From an uncultured bacterium (lineage in GTDB: Bacteria; Bacillota; Clostridia; Lachnospirales; Lachnospiraceae), in assembly GCA_905214855.1 (NCBI GenBank), contig CAJMNU010000111.1, positions 1-5,332 of the forward strand: a stretch of DNA of 5,332 nucleotides, given 5' to 3'. This document shows positions 1 to 5,332 of this stretch, piece by piece (within the stretch, counting starts at the first letter, position 1; each line of letters begins with the position of its first letter). The notes beneath the pieces are model-generated. The model saw only the letters and a list, made by a program, of their open reading frames with translations, did no database searches and was not told where the DNA came from. A program made the translations under genes and the position numbers.

Positions 1-3000
1 TTAGTTCGTACTGACCATTGCTCATTGACAGTAAACGTAGATTCGCCCGCCGTACAATCCTGTCAAAATAAGCCATCTGCACATATGTTTCCAGTTCAAT
101 CTTATACTTCCCTGTCAAAGTTCCATTCGCTGTATCAGATAGCGACTTTATCCAATTATAAGTGACTTCCGTTTCTTTTAAGGAGTCCCATTTTCTTACT
201 ACAGAGTCATAAATTTTTTTATTGGTCATATATCCCAGTTTATATTGATTCCTATTGTCCTCTGCTTCTTTCTTTTTCTCTTTTATCCTTTCCAATTCTT
301 TCAAAAACTCTTCTGTCCGATCTTCCCACTCTGAAGGAAGTTTTTCGCTTAAAGATTTAATATGATCTTCTTCTCTATGACACTTCTCCTGCCAATTGTG
401 ATATTTTTCCTCAGCCTGTTCCAAATGTGTATCTATCTCTCGCTGTTTTTCTTCATATATATGGATCGATTCTTTTATCTGACCTACATTCCTACCATGC
501 AGACCTTCCTCTAATCCACTTATTCTTTCTTGACATTGATGGATTTCCACTTCCAATTTTCCTAAATGTACAGCTTCTTGATTTTTCATCTCTTCCAATT
601 GTTTCATTTTTTCTTGGCTCTGTGATAAGATTTCCTCTGTTTTCGCCTTCTTTTTTTGAATTTCTTCTAAATATTCCCGTTGTTTTCTATATATATCAAT
701 CTCCTCACAGAGCCATTTAAAGATCTCATCTGGATTTTTAAAGTTCTCTGCTTCTTGCTGCTGTTTTCTTTTCTCTTCCAGTAAAGCTAAATGCTCTGTC
801 AGAACTTTCTTCATTTCCATTTTCCGACCATCTAAAGAATGAATCTGTTTTTTCCAGTTTTCTTCCTTTTTTAAATCCTGTTCTATCTCTTCTTGAAGTC
901 TTTTTTCCTCTGCCTGCTCTCTTTGATACTGTATTTCCCGTTCACATTGTCTCTTATAGCACATCTGTGCCATCTCCAAGTGCAGCTTTACCTCTTCTTC
1001 CGTATTTTTCTCCAACCCTCGACCCACAAATGATTCTTCTAATTGTTTTATTTTTCCCCTTATATAAGCGTCATTTTCATCTTTTTTCTTCTCCCATACA
1101 CGCATCTTTTCTTTTTTCTGTTCCAAAAGAATATCTGCTTCTTGCTGTTGTCTCTCCAGAATATTTAAAAATGAACTTTCTCTTTCCAGATATCGCTCTT
1201 CTTCCTCTAATGCCTTCTTTTTATCTTCCAGCTTCTGCTTTTGCAGCTGTATACATTGAACAGTCTCTTTCCATCCCACAATCTCCTGACACAGACTACT
1301 TCCCTTTTTCTCTATCTCATTCTTTTTCTCTTCTATCTGTTTTCGTATCTGTGTTAAGACTGCCCCAAGCCGTTCTGTCTGATCTCTTGTCTCCTGATAT
1401 TCCTTCTTTTTATGCTCTATCTCTTCTTTTCTTGGTTCGCCTTTCTTCTCTTTGGCAAGTACTGGATGATGAATAGATCCACACACAGGACAGGCTTCTC
1501 CTTCCTTTAAATGTTTCGCCAAAATTCCTGCCTGTGCATCCAAAAAACGTTGCTCCAAAACCAGACTTTCCTTTCCAAGTCTATCTCTTTCTTTTGCAGC
1601 CTCCAGATACTTCTTCTCCGTCTGTTCCAGACACACCTGCTTTTCTCTTAATTCTCCTGCACATTTCAAAATTTCTTCTGCTATATGTTTCTGCTGTGTA
1701 CATTGCGACATTTCTTTCTGTAGATCAGCTAATCTAAATTTTGCCTGTTCTGCTGCATGTTTTTTTGCCTCAATCTGCTGATATTCTTTTTCTTTCTTCT
1801 CTTTTTCCAAAAAGGACTCTTCTATCTTCTTCTCTATTTTCTCTGACTCACTTTGTAGTTCTCTTAGCTCTCTCTTCAGTTTTTTCACTGTTTGCCAAGT
1901 TTCTTCCCAGTATTGTTTTTGATGATAGGCTTCTGCCTTCTCCTCTGATAAGTTTCTTTTTTCTTCCAGCTTTTTCAAAAGTCTCTTTCTATGCTGTTCT
2001 TTCTCTTTTTTTTCCTCCTCCCATTTTTTACAACACTGTTCCAGTTCTTCCTGCTTACTTGTTACACTGCTGATATTTGCATATAATTCTCTGATTTCCT
2101 GATATTTCTGCCTTACTTCTTTCTCCTTTACATGAACCCGTTCATAGTCACGTTCACAATTTTTCCACTCCTCCAGCTCTCTCTGCATCGTTTCACATTC
2201 CTGATACAAACTGTTCTGCTGGTTCTGTCTATCTTCCTGCTGTTTTAAAACCTGCCTTTGCTCTCCCTTTTTCTGTTCTGCTTCTTTCTTACTCTTTTCC
2301 CATTCATACCAGTCATTTAAATACTGTTTTTCTAAACGGATCCGCTCTCCAAACCCATTCTCCTCATTCTTTTCCCTCTTTGCCTTTCGATACTCCTCCT
2401 CTGCTTGTCTATACTCCACTTTCTCTGTTTCATATCTCTCTTTTGCCTGTTCTAACTCAATGTTATATTCCTGATTCTTCTTTTCCTTCTCCAAAAAGCC
2501 TTGAAAGCGAAGAATTTCGTTTTCCATAGCTTTTCTTCGAGACTCCCATCTCTGTTCTGCCTTTCCCTGCCAACCCAAAAGTATCTTTAAAAGTTCCAGT
2601 CCACGACTGATCGCTCCCTCAAACCCATTTTCTTCCAAAGAAGCCCACTCTTCCTTCCACTCATCTTCTGCACAACCCATATTTTCCATATAAACCATAT
2701 CTCGCATATCTTCTATATCATTTTTCATATGTACTGCATCATACTCCTGAAACTCCCAACCATCATGACCTAAATCACTCTCCTGATCTACCTCTTTTAA
2801 AGATTGAAAGATTCTACTTTGAATCTGCCTATAGTCTTCTCCCTGTTTCTTAGCAGCCTCTCTGAGATAATTTTGCATTTCTTGGTAAATACTTGTATGA
2901 AAAATCTGGCGGAAAATAGCCCCTCTTTCTGCTGTTCCTGCCAAAAGAAGTTTCTGAAAATCTCCCTGTGCAATCATAACAATCTGCTTAAATTGTTTAT

Positions 3001-3436
3001 AATCCACTCCCAAAAGTTCTGTCACCGCTCTGGTCACTTCTTTGGTCTTCGTGACAGGCAAACGATTCTGTTCTTTTGGATAAGTCAACTCTGCTGCTGC
3101 TTTTTCTATTGTCATCCCCTCTCCCCGGTCTTTTGGACGCTGGTATTCTGGATTACGTCTTACTTTATAAACAGCTCCTTGGTGTGAAAATGTCAATTCT
3201 ACAAATGTTTTTGTCCTTGCATCTGCATATTTACTGCGAAGCATGCCAGATTCTCTCACCTCTCCACTTGCTTCTCCATAAAGAGCAAAAGTAATCGCAT
3301 CAAAAATTGTGGTTTTTCCTGCACCAGTATCCCCTGTCACTAAATACAGCCCATGATCTCCCAATTTACAAAAATCAACCACAGTTTCTTTTGCATAAGG
3401 TCCAAAAGCACTGATGACTAGTTTACATGGTTTCAT
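1..3436 (-). CDS. sbcC: SbcC, Rad50-like ATPase subunit of the SbcCD nuclease (3' end off window)
   Basis: ATPase and coiled-coil subunit of SbcCD, the bacterial Rad50-Mre11 counterpart, which with SbcD opens DNA hairpins and trims blocked or broken DNA ends in the cytoplasm. I translated the frame by hand: 1145 codons without a stop from ATG 3436-3434 to the window edge. Seen: N-terminal AFGPYAKET, Walker A GDTGAGKT (residues 35-42), a Rad50-type Q-loop MIAQGDFQKLLLAG around Q157, then long Glu/Lys/Gln-rich coiled coil from about 190 to 1110. It is interrupted near its middle by the zinc hook CPVCGSIHHP (C649, C652), where two SbcC molecules join through zinc. After the returning coil comes RLLSMSNGQYEL (about 1134-1145), which opens the C-terminal ATPase lobe. 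The signature motif, Walker B and stop lie off the window, so this is an edge truncation, not a broken gene. By family comparison about 100 more residues are expected; the total would exceed E. coli SbcC (1048) mainly through longer coils. The ATG overlaps the sbcD stop. Confidence 0.97.
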   Translation of the reverse strand, partial: MKPCKLVISAFGPYAKETVVDFCKLGDHGLYLVTGDTGAGKTTIFDAITFALYGEASGEVRESGMLRSKYADARTKTFVELTFSHQGAVYKVRRNPEYQRPKDRGEGMTIEKAAAELTYPKEQNRLPVTKTKEVTRAVTELLGVDYKQFKQIVMIAQGDFQKLLLAGTAERGAIFRQIFHTSIYQEMQNYLREAAKKQGEDYRQIQSRIFQSLKEVDQESDLGHDGWEFQEYDAVHMKNDIEDMRDMVYMENMGCAEDEWKEEWASLEENGFEGAISRGLELLKILLGWQGKAEQRWESRRKAMENEILRFQGFLEKEKKNQEYNIELEQAKERYETEKVEYRQAEEEYRKAKREKNEENGFGERIRLEKQYLNDWYEWEKSKKEAEQKKGEQRQVLKQQEDRQNQQNSLYQECETMQRELEEWKNCERDYERVHVKEKEVRQKYQEIRELYANISSVTSKQEELEQCCKKWEEEKKEKEQHRKRLLKKLEEKRNLSEEKAEAYHQKQYWEETWQTVKKLKRELRELQSESEKIEKKIEESFLEKEKKEKEYQQIEAKKHAAEQAKFRLADLQKEMSQCTQQKHIAEEILKCAGELREKQVCLEQTEKKYLEAAKERDRLGKESLVLEQRFLDAQAGILAKHLKEGEACPVCGSIHHPVLAKEKKGEPRKEEIEHKKKEYQETRDQTERLGAVLTQIRKQIEEKKNEIEKKGSSLCQEIVGWKETVQCIQLQKQKLEDKKKALEEEERYLERESSFLNILERQQQEADILLEQKKEKMRVWEKKKDENDAYIRGKIKQLEESFVGRGLEKNTEEEVKLHLEMAQMCYKRQCEREIQYQREQAEEKRLQEEIEQDLKKEENWKKQIHSLDGRKMEMKKVLTEHLALLEEKRKQQQEAENFKNPDEIFKWLCEEIDIYRKQREYLEEIQKKKAKTEEILSQSQEKMKQLEEMKNQEAVHLGKLEVEIHQCQERISGLEEGLHGRNVGQIKESIHIYEEKQREIDTHLEQAEEKYHNWQEKCHREEDHIKSLSEKLPSEWEDRTEEFLKELERIKEKKKEAEDNRNQYKLGYMTNKKIYDSVVRKWDSLKETEVTYNWIKSLSDTANGTLTGKYKIELETYVQMAYFDRIVRRANLRLLSMSNGQYEL

Positions 3437-4572
3437 CTTACATCTCCCTCTTTTAACTCTTGCAACATCTGTTCTACAAATTTTCTCTGCTCTTCTCTCA
3501 TTACCTGATTGTTCTGTTTCTCAAAAAACTCTTCAAACAGTTCCAACTCCGTTTTTTCTTCTATTGTATCTGTTGCATCTATATGTTGATTCTCTCTGGT
3601 TCGGCGATTATCATACACAAGTTCCATCAGATTAGGGTAGATCATCCGCAATTTCTGTATCCCATCCACTATATCATCTTCATCTGTCAATGTAATCTGC
3701 AGATAATCCTGTGTATTTTGACCTTCATAAAACGCTCTTGCTGTCACCTGCATATAAGTTCCCTTTATCTTTCTCATATCTCTAAGAGGGATCAATGGTC
3801 TTTTTTCTACCTGAACCATACCTTTTTCTTTCAACGTGACCACTGTAACACTTTTTTGCTGATTTACTTCAGAAAAAGAATACTTCAACGGTGTTCCACA
3901 ATAATACACAGTCTCCCGACCGATTTTCTGTGGACTGTGGATATGCCCCAATGCCACATAATCAAACTCATCAAAAAGAGTACTGTTTATCTGATCTAAA
4001 CCTCCTATGGCAAGTTCTTCCGACTCACATGTCTTTGCACCAGTTACAAACTGATGAGCCACCAGAATATTTCTCTCACTCAGATTCAGATTAATCTGTT
4101 CTAATGCAGCACACACAGCATCCTGATAACTCCCAATATCATCCCTTTTCAATGCATGGCGCACAGTAGCTGGTTTCAAAAATGGCAAGAGATACAAGTT
4201 TACTGTCCCAAACGCATCCTCAAAACAAATTTGTTCTGTCTTACCATGATAAACAGATTCCAGATAAATCCCCCTGCTGCGCATCAATTGCGTCCCAAAT
4301 GACAGCCTTTCTGCAGAATCATGATTACCGCTTATTCCAAACACTAAAATCCCCTGATCTGCTAAACAAGTCAAAAATTGATCCAACATACGCACAGCAT
4401 CCACAGATGGTACAGGTTTATCATAGATATCTCCTGCCAGAATGACTCCATCTGCCTTTTCCTGTTTCGCAATGTCTACAATCTGTTTTAGAATGTACTC
4501 TTGATCTTCCAACATGGAAAACTCTTTCACTTTCTTTCCAATATGCAAATCTGATATATGTAATACTTTCAT
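3433..4572 (-). CDS. sbcD: SbcD, Mre11-like nuclease subunit of SbcCD
   Basis: Metallophosphoesterase subunit of SbcCD: Mn-dependent exo- and endonuclease that cuts DNA hairpins and protein-blocked ends when driven by SbcC ATP hydrolysis. The 379-residue product is complete and near the family's usual 390-400. All phosphoesterase motifs are visible in order: HISDLHIG (D8, H10), AGDIYD (D48), GISGNHDS (N83, H84, D85), VAHQF (H173) and ALGHIHSPQ (H210, H212), so the two-metal active site is intact. GTPLKYSFSE (226-235) is the usual link to the capping domain. The tail from about 340 is rich in Glu, Gln and Lys and probably forms the SbcC-binding helical region. ATG at 4572-4570 puts the first motif at residue 8, as is typical; the nearest Shine-Dalgarno-like run (GAGAGGA, 4593-4587) is rather far, 14 nt away. 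It lies 39 nt after tag and its stop overlaps the sbcC start. No frameshift or missing residue seen. Confidence 0.98.
   Translation of the reverse strand: MKVLHISDLHIGKKVKEFSMLEDQEYILKQIVDIAKQEKADGVILAGDIYDKPVPSVDAVRMLDQFLTCLADQGILVFGISGNHDSAERLSFGTQLMRSRGIYLESVYHGKTEQICFEDAFGTVNLYLLPFLKPATVRHALKRDDIGSYQDAVCAALEQINLNLSERNILVAHQFVTGAKTCESEELAIGGLDQINSTLFDEFDYVALGHIHSPQKIGRETVYYCGTPLKYSFSEVNQQKSVTVVTLKEKGMVQVEKRPLIPLRDMRKIKGTYMQVTARAFYEGQNTQDYLQITLTDEDDIVDGIQKLRMIYPNLMELVYDNRRTRENQHIDATDTIEEKTELELFEEFFEKQNNQVMREEQRKFVEQMLQELKEGDVR
3444..3448 (-). promoter_or_regulatory. Ribosome binding site of sbcC inside the sbcD 3' end
   Basis: GGGAG lies 7 nt before the sbcC ATG and is embedded in the last codons of sbcD (EGDVR). 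With the ATGA start/stop overlap at 3436-3433 this is a standard arrangement for coupled translation, fitting the need for SbcC and SbcD in one complex. Confidence 0.8.
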
Positions 4573-4586
4573 TGTGATATCATATG

Positions 4587-4593
4587 TCCTCTC
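4587..4593 (-). promoter_or_regulatory. Shine-Dalgarno-like site upstream of sbcD
   Basis: GAGAGGA ends 14 nt before the sbcD ATG, longer than the usual 5-9 nt. It ends only 3 nt before another ATG at 4583-4581 that opens a four-codon frame. It may serve sbcD directly, through the short frame, or through coupling to tag. No better site is visible closer to sbcD. Confidence 0.5.
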
Positions 4594-4635
4594 TTTTCTA
4601 TACTCTGTTTTCTATACTTTCTTCCTATTCTCTGT
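4588..4635 (-). repeat. Imperfect 27-nt-period tandem repeat across the tag stop codon
   Basis: On the minus strand ACAGAGAATAGGAAGAA (from 4635) recurs as ACAGAGTATAGAAAAGA (from 4608), exactly 27 nt later. A shorter 11-bp unit, AGTATAGAAAA, occurs twice in the same stretch (4618-4608 and 4604-4594, 14 nt apart). Because 27 is a multiple of three the copies share a reading frame. The first encodes RTENRKK at the Tag C-terminus; the second would read KTEYRKE but lies after the TAG stop. It looks like a small old duplication, though purine-rich bias could produce some of the similarity. Confidence 0.5.
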
Positions 4636-5199
4636 TCTATTATGATTTTTCTCATTTTTTCTATACAAAAAACAAGTTTCATCATGGGAATCTATAATAC
4701 CAATTGCCTGTAAATACGCATACACCGTGGTTGTCCCAATAAATTTCATACCTCGTTTTTTCAAATCCATAGTTATAGTATCAGACAATGACGAACTGGT
4801 TTTGTCAACTTCATAAATACTATTTCCTTTTGTAAAATGCCAGATATAATCAGAAAAACTTTCCCATTCTTTTTGAATATCTCTAAAAATCCTTGTATTA
4901 TTGATCGCTGCTTCAATCTTTCTGCGATTTCGTATAATCTTAGGATTTTCCAATAGTTCAGCAATTTTATCCTCATCATACTTACATATTTTTTCTATAT
5001 CATAATTGTCAAATGATTCTCTAAAATTCCCCCGTTTATTCAACACAATCTCCCATGATAAACCAGCTTGAAATGGCTCTAAAATCAAAAGCTCAAGCAA
5101 TACTCTATCATCAAATACCGGCACTCCCCATTCTTCGTCGTGATATTTCATATATATAGGGTTATTTAAATTACACCATTTACATCTTAATTTTTCCAT
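4612..5199 (-). CDS. tag: DNA-3-methyladenine glycosylase I (TAG)
   Basis: Base-excision enzyme that removes 3-methyladenine from alkylated DNA, leaving an abasic site. The 195-residue product aligns along its length with E. coli Tag (187 aa). Visible: CKWCN start, YMKYHDEEWGVP (16-27), LEPFQAGLSWEIVLNKR (about 40-56), helix-hairpin-helix-type region at about 85-100, LKKRGMKFIGTTTVYAYLQAIG (147-168) and SHDETC (171-176). By comparison with E. coli Tag the zinc ligands are C6, H20, H172 and C176, and the base pocket retains Y16, Y19, E41 and W49, so it should be active. I chose ATG 5199-5197 because GAGGAG lies 5 nt upstream and family N-termini start here. An in-frame GTG at 5217 would add MSRGVT but lies inside the IS end and lacks support. 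The 19 residues after C176 are a polar, basic tail longer than in E. coli Tag and include part of a local repeat. Probably the first repair gene of a tag-sbcD-sbcC unit; the native promoter is not visible. Confidence 0.96.
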   Translation of the reverse strand: MEKLRCKWCNLNNPIYMKYHDEEWGVPVFDDRVLLELLILEPFQAGLSWEIVLNKRGNFRESFDNYDIEKICKYDEDKIAELLENPKIIRNRRKIEAAINNTRIFRDIQKEWESFSDYIWHFTKGNSIYEVDKTSSSLSDTITMDLKKRGMKFIGTTTVYAYLQAIGIIDSHDETCFLYRKNEKNHNRTENRKKV

Positions 5200-5204
5200 T
5201 GTAA

Positions 5205-5210
5205 CTCCTC
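5205..5210 (-). promoter_or_regulatory. Ribosome binding site of tag
   Basis: GAGGAG lies 5 nt before ATG 5199-5197. It decides the start in favour of this ATG over the upstream in-frame GTG at 5217. Its first base directly adjoins the inferred IS right boundary, so the element stops exactly at the edge of the translation signal and leaves it intact. Confidence 0.85.
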
Positions 5211-5218
5211 TTGACACT

Positions 5219-5238
5219 CCCCACAGCTAAAGCAGGGG
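5219..5238 (-). repeat. Imperfect subterminal hairpin of the IS right end
   Basis: CCCC (5219-5222) pairs with GGGG (5235-5238), and inside it GC (5226-5227) pairs with GC (5232-5233) around a four-base TAAA loop. ACA on one side and A on the other form an internal loop. Hairpins of this size just inside the end are what the Y1 transposase TnpA recognises in IS200/IS605 elements, and in the RNA they would form the last scaffold stem before the guide. The stem is seen directly; its role is inferred. Confidence 0.65.
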
Positions 5239-5259
5239 ATTCTTGCTTCAACCACTTCT

Positions 5260-5278
5260 GCATTGGATGATACCATGC
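5260..5278 (-). repeat. Second stem-loop in the IS right end
   Basis: GCATTGG (5260-5266) pairs with CCATGC (5273-5278) with one bulged T and a six-base loop. It sits about 20 nt inside the terminal hairpin. Together they suggest a folded RNA scaffold or TnpA-readable DNA structure. The pairing was read by eye and the stem is short, so it could be incidental. Confidence 0.4.
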
Positions 5279-5314
5279 GGTATTTCAATGTCTTACACAG
5301 TGTCCACAAGCTAG

Positions 5315-5320
5315 ATTATA
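5315..5320 (-). promoter_or_regulatory. Possible -10 box in the IS end, pointing towards tag
   Basis: The minus strand carries a perfect TATAAT here, about 115 nt before the tag start. A matching -35 box would lie beyond 5332, so it cannot be judged. If real it could drive the guide RNA and read through into tag-sbcD-sbcC. A lone TATAAT is weak evidence in AT-rich DNA. Confidence 0.2.
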
Positions 5321-5332
5321 CTGTTCCCGTAT

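Larger units (their letters stand above)
5191..5332 (-). ncRNA. Candidate 3' part of a TnpB guide RNA (omega RNA)
   Basis: In IS200/IS605 elements with TnpB, an RNA made from the tnpB 3' end and the right end carries a structured scaffold followed by a guide copied from the flanking DNA. If that holds here, the scaffold would include the stem-loops at 5278-5260 and 5238-5219 and end at 5211. The guide would begin GAGGAGTTACAATGG, covering the tag ribosome binding site and start codon. The 5' end lies off the window and the tnpB gene itself is not visible, so this is inferred from the family and from the two stems. Confidence 0.35.
5211..5332 (-). mobile_element. Right end of an IS200/IS605-family element (TnpB side), rest off window
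   Basis: Read on the minus strand this stretch ends GAATCCCC-TGCTTTAGCTGT-GGGGAGTGTCAA. That is the kind of subterminal imperfect hairpin and TCAA right end known from IS200/IS605 elements, and the phrase GTTGAAGCAAGAATCCCC is typical of their tnpB 3' region. Such elements transpose as single-stranded DNA, have no inverted repeats and make no target duplication, so none is expected. The inferred boundary is 5211; beyond it comes GAGGAGTTACAATG, the tag ribosome binding site and start. All three minus-strand frames contain stops here (5318-5316, 5313-5311 and 5287-5285), so any tnpB must end at or before these or be decayed. The left end, tnpA and most of tnpB, if present, lie beyond 5332. The family call rests on motif recognition only. 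Confidence 0.72.

Noticed and set aside
1..30. sbcC as a truncated pseudogene
   Set aside because: The frame is open right to the window edge and ends inside a conserved motif, so the window cuts it rather than a mutation.
427..2073. Several plus-strand open frames (starting near 427, 967, 1534 and 1741) with hydrophobic Leu/Phe/Ser-rich translations that look like membrane proteins
   Set aside because: They are antisense to the SbcC coiled coil. The complement of Glu/Lys/Gln codons gives Phe/Leu/Ser-rich frames. No ribosome binding sites or family motifs support them.
1..3436. A non-SbcC SMC-like defence protein
   Set aside because: The AFGPYAKET start, Rad50-type Q-loop, CPVCGSIHHP hook, MSNGQYEL motif and the overlapping sbcD all point to ordinary SbcC.
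2804..4445. Further plus-strand frames opposite the sbcC 5' end and sbcD
   Set aside because: They overlap genes with complete catalytic motifs on the other strand and match no recognisable family.
4773..4979. 68-residue minus-strand frame inside tag
   Set aside because: It is an out-of-frame shadow of tag, with no ribosome binding site and no family resemblance.
5197..5217. GTG at 5217 as the tag start, adding MSRGVT
   Set aside because: These codons come from the IS end and the ribosome binding site itself. ATG 5199 has a well-spaced GAGGAG and matches the family N-terminus.
5211..5238. A functional link between SbcCD hairpin cleavage and the hairpin-ended IS next to it
   Set aside because: SbcCD does cut hairpins, but nothing in the sequence ties this element's position to that activity; adjacency alone is not evidence.
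5211..5332. A CRISPR repeat or rho-independent terminator at the right edge
   Set aside because: There is no repeat-spacer periodicity. The hairpin at 5219-5238 has internal mismatches and no T-run after it in either direction, while the TCAA end fits an IS200/IS605 right end better.

Overview
The window looks like low-GC Firmicutes DNA, most likely a clostridial or Lachnospiraceae-type genome. This is inferred from the A-rich, Lys/Glu-rich coding strand, strong GAGGAG/GGGAG-type ribosome binding sites, the three protein families present and the style of the IS end; no rRNA or other taxonomic marker is present. All recognisable genes lie on the minus strand, so the window is best read from right to left.

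Layout in transcription order: (1) 5332-5211 carries the right end of an IS200/IS605-type element, which runs off the window and ends in TCAA. Only the end hairpins and what would be the 3' part of a TnpB-associated guide RNA are inside. (2) 5199-4612 is tag, DNA-3-methyladenine glycosylase I, complete. Its ribosome binding site touches the inferred IS boundary. (3) 4572-3433 is sbcD, the Mre11-type nuclease subunit, complete. (4) 3436-1 is sbcC, the Rad50-type SMC-like ATPase. It overlaps sbcD by 4 nt and is cut by the left window edge after 1145 codons, just after its MSNGQYEL motif, so its ABC signature and Walker B motifs are not visible.

The 39-nt gap between tag and sbcD, the ATGA overlap between sbcD and sbcC, and the absence of any terminator-like hairpin between them suggest one DNA-repair transcription unit. 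Tag excises alkylated adenine, and SbcCD processes hairpins, blocked ends and double-strand breaks. The coding is dense: the only non-coding DNA is the 39-nt tag-sbcD gap and about 130 nt at the right edge.

I see no clearly new system. The points most worth a second look are the IS end abutting the tag ribosome binding site (its predicted guide RNA would carry the tag start region, and the native promoter of the repair genes may be displaced), a 27-nt in-frame imperfect duplication spanning the tag stop codon, and a possible four-codon leader ORF ending on the sbcD start.
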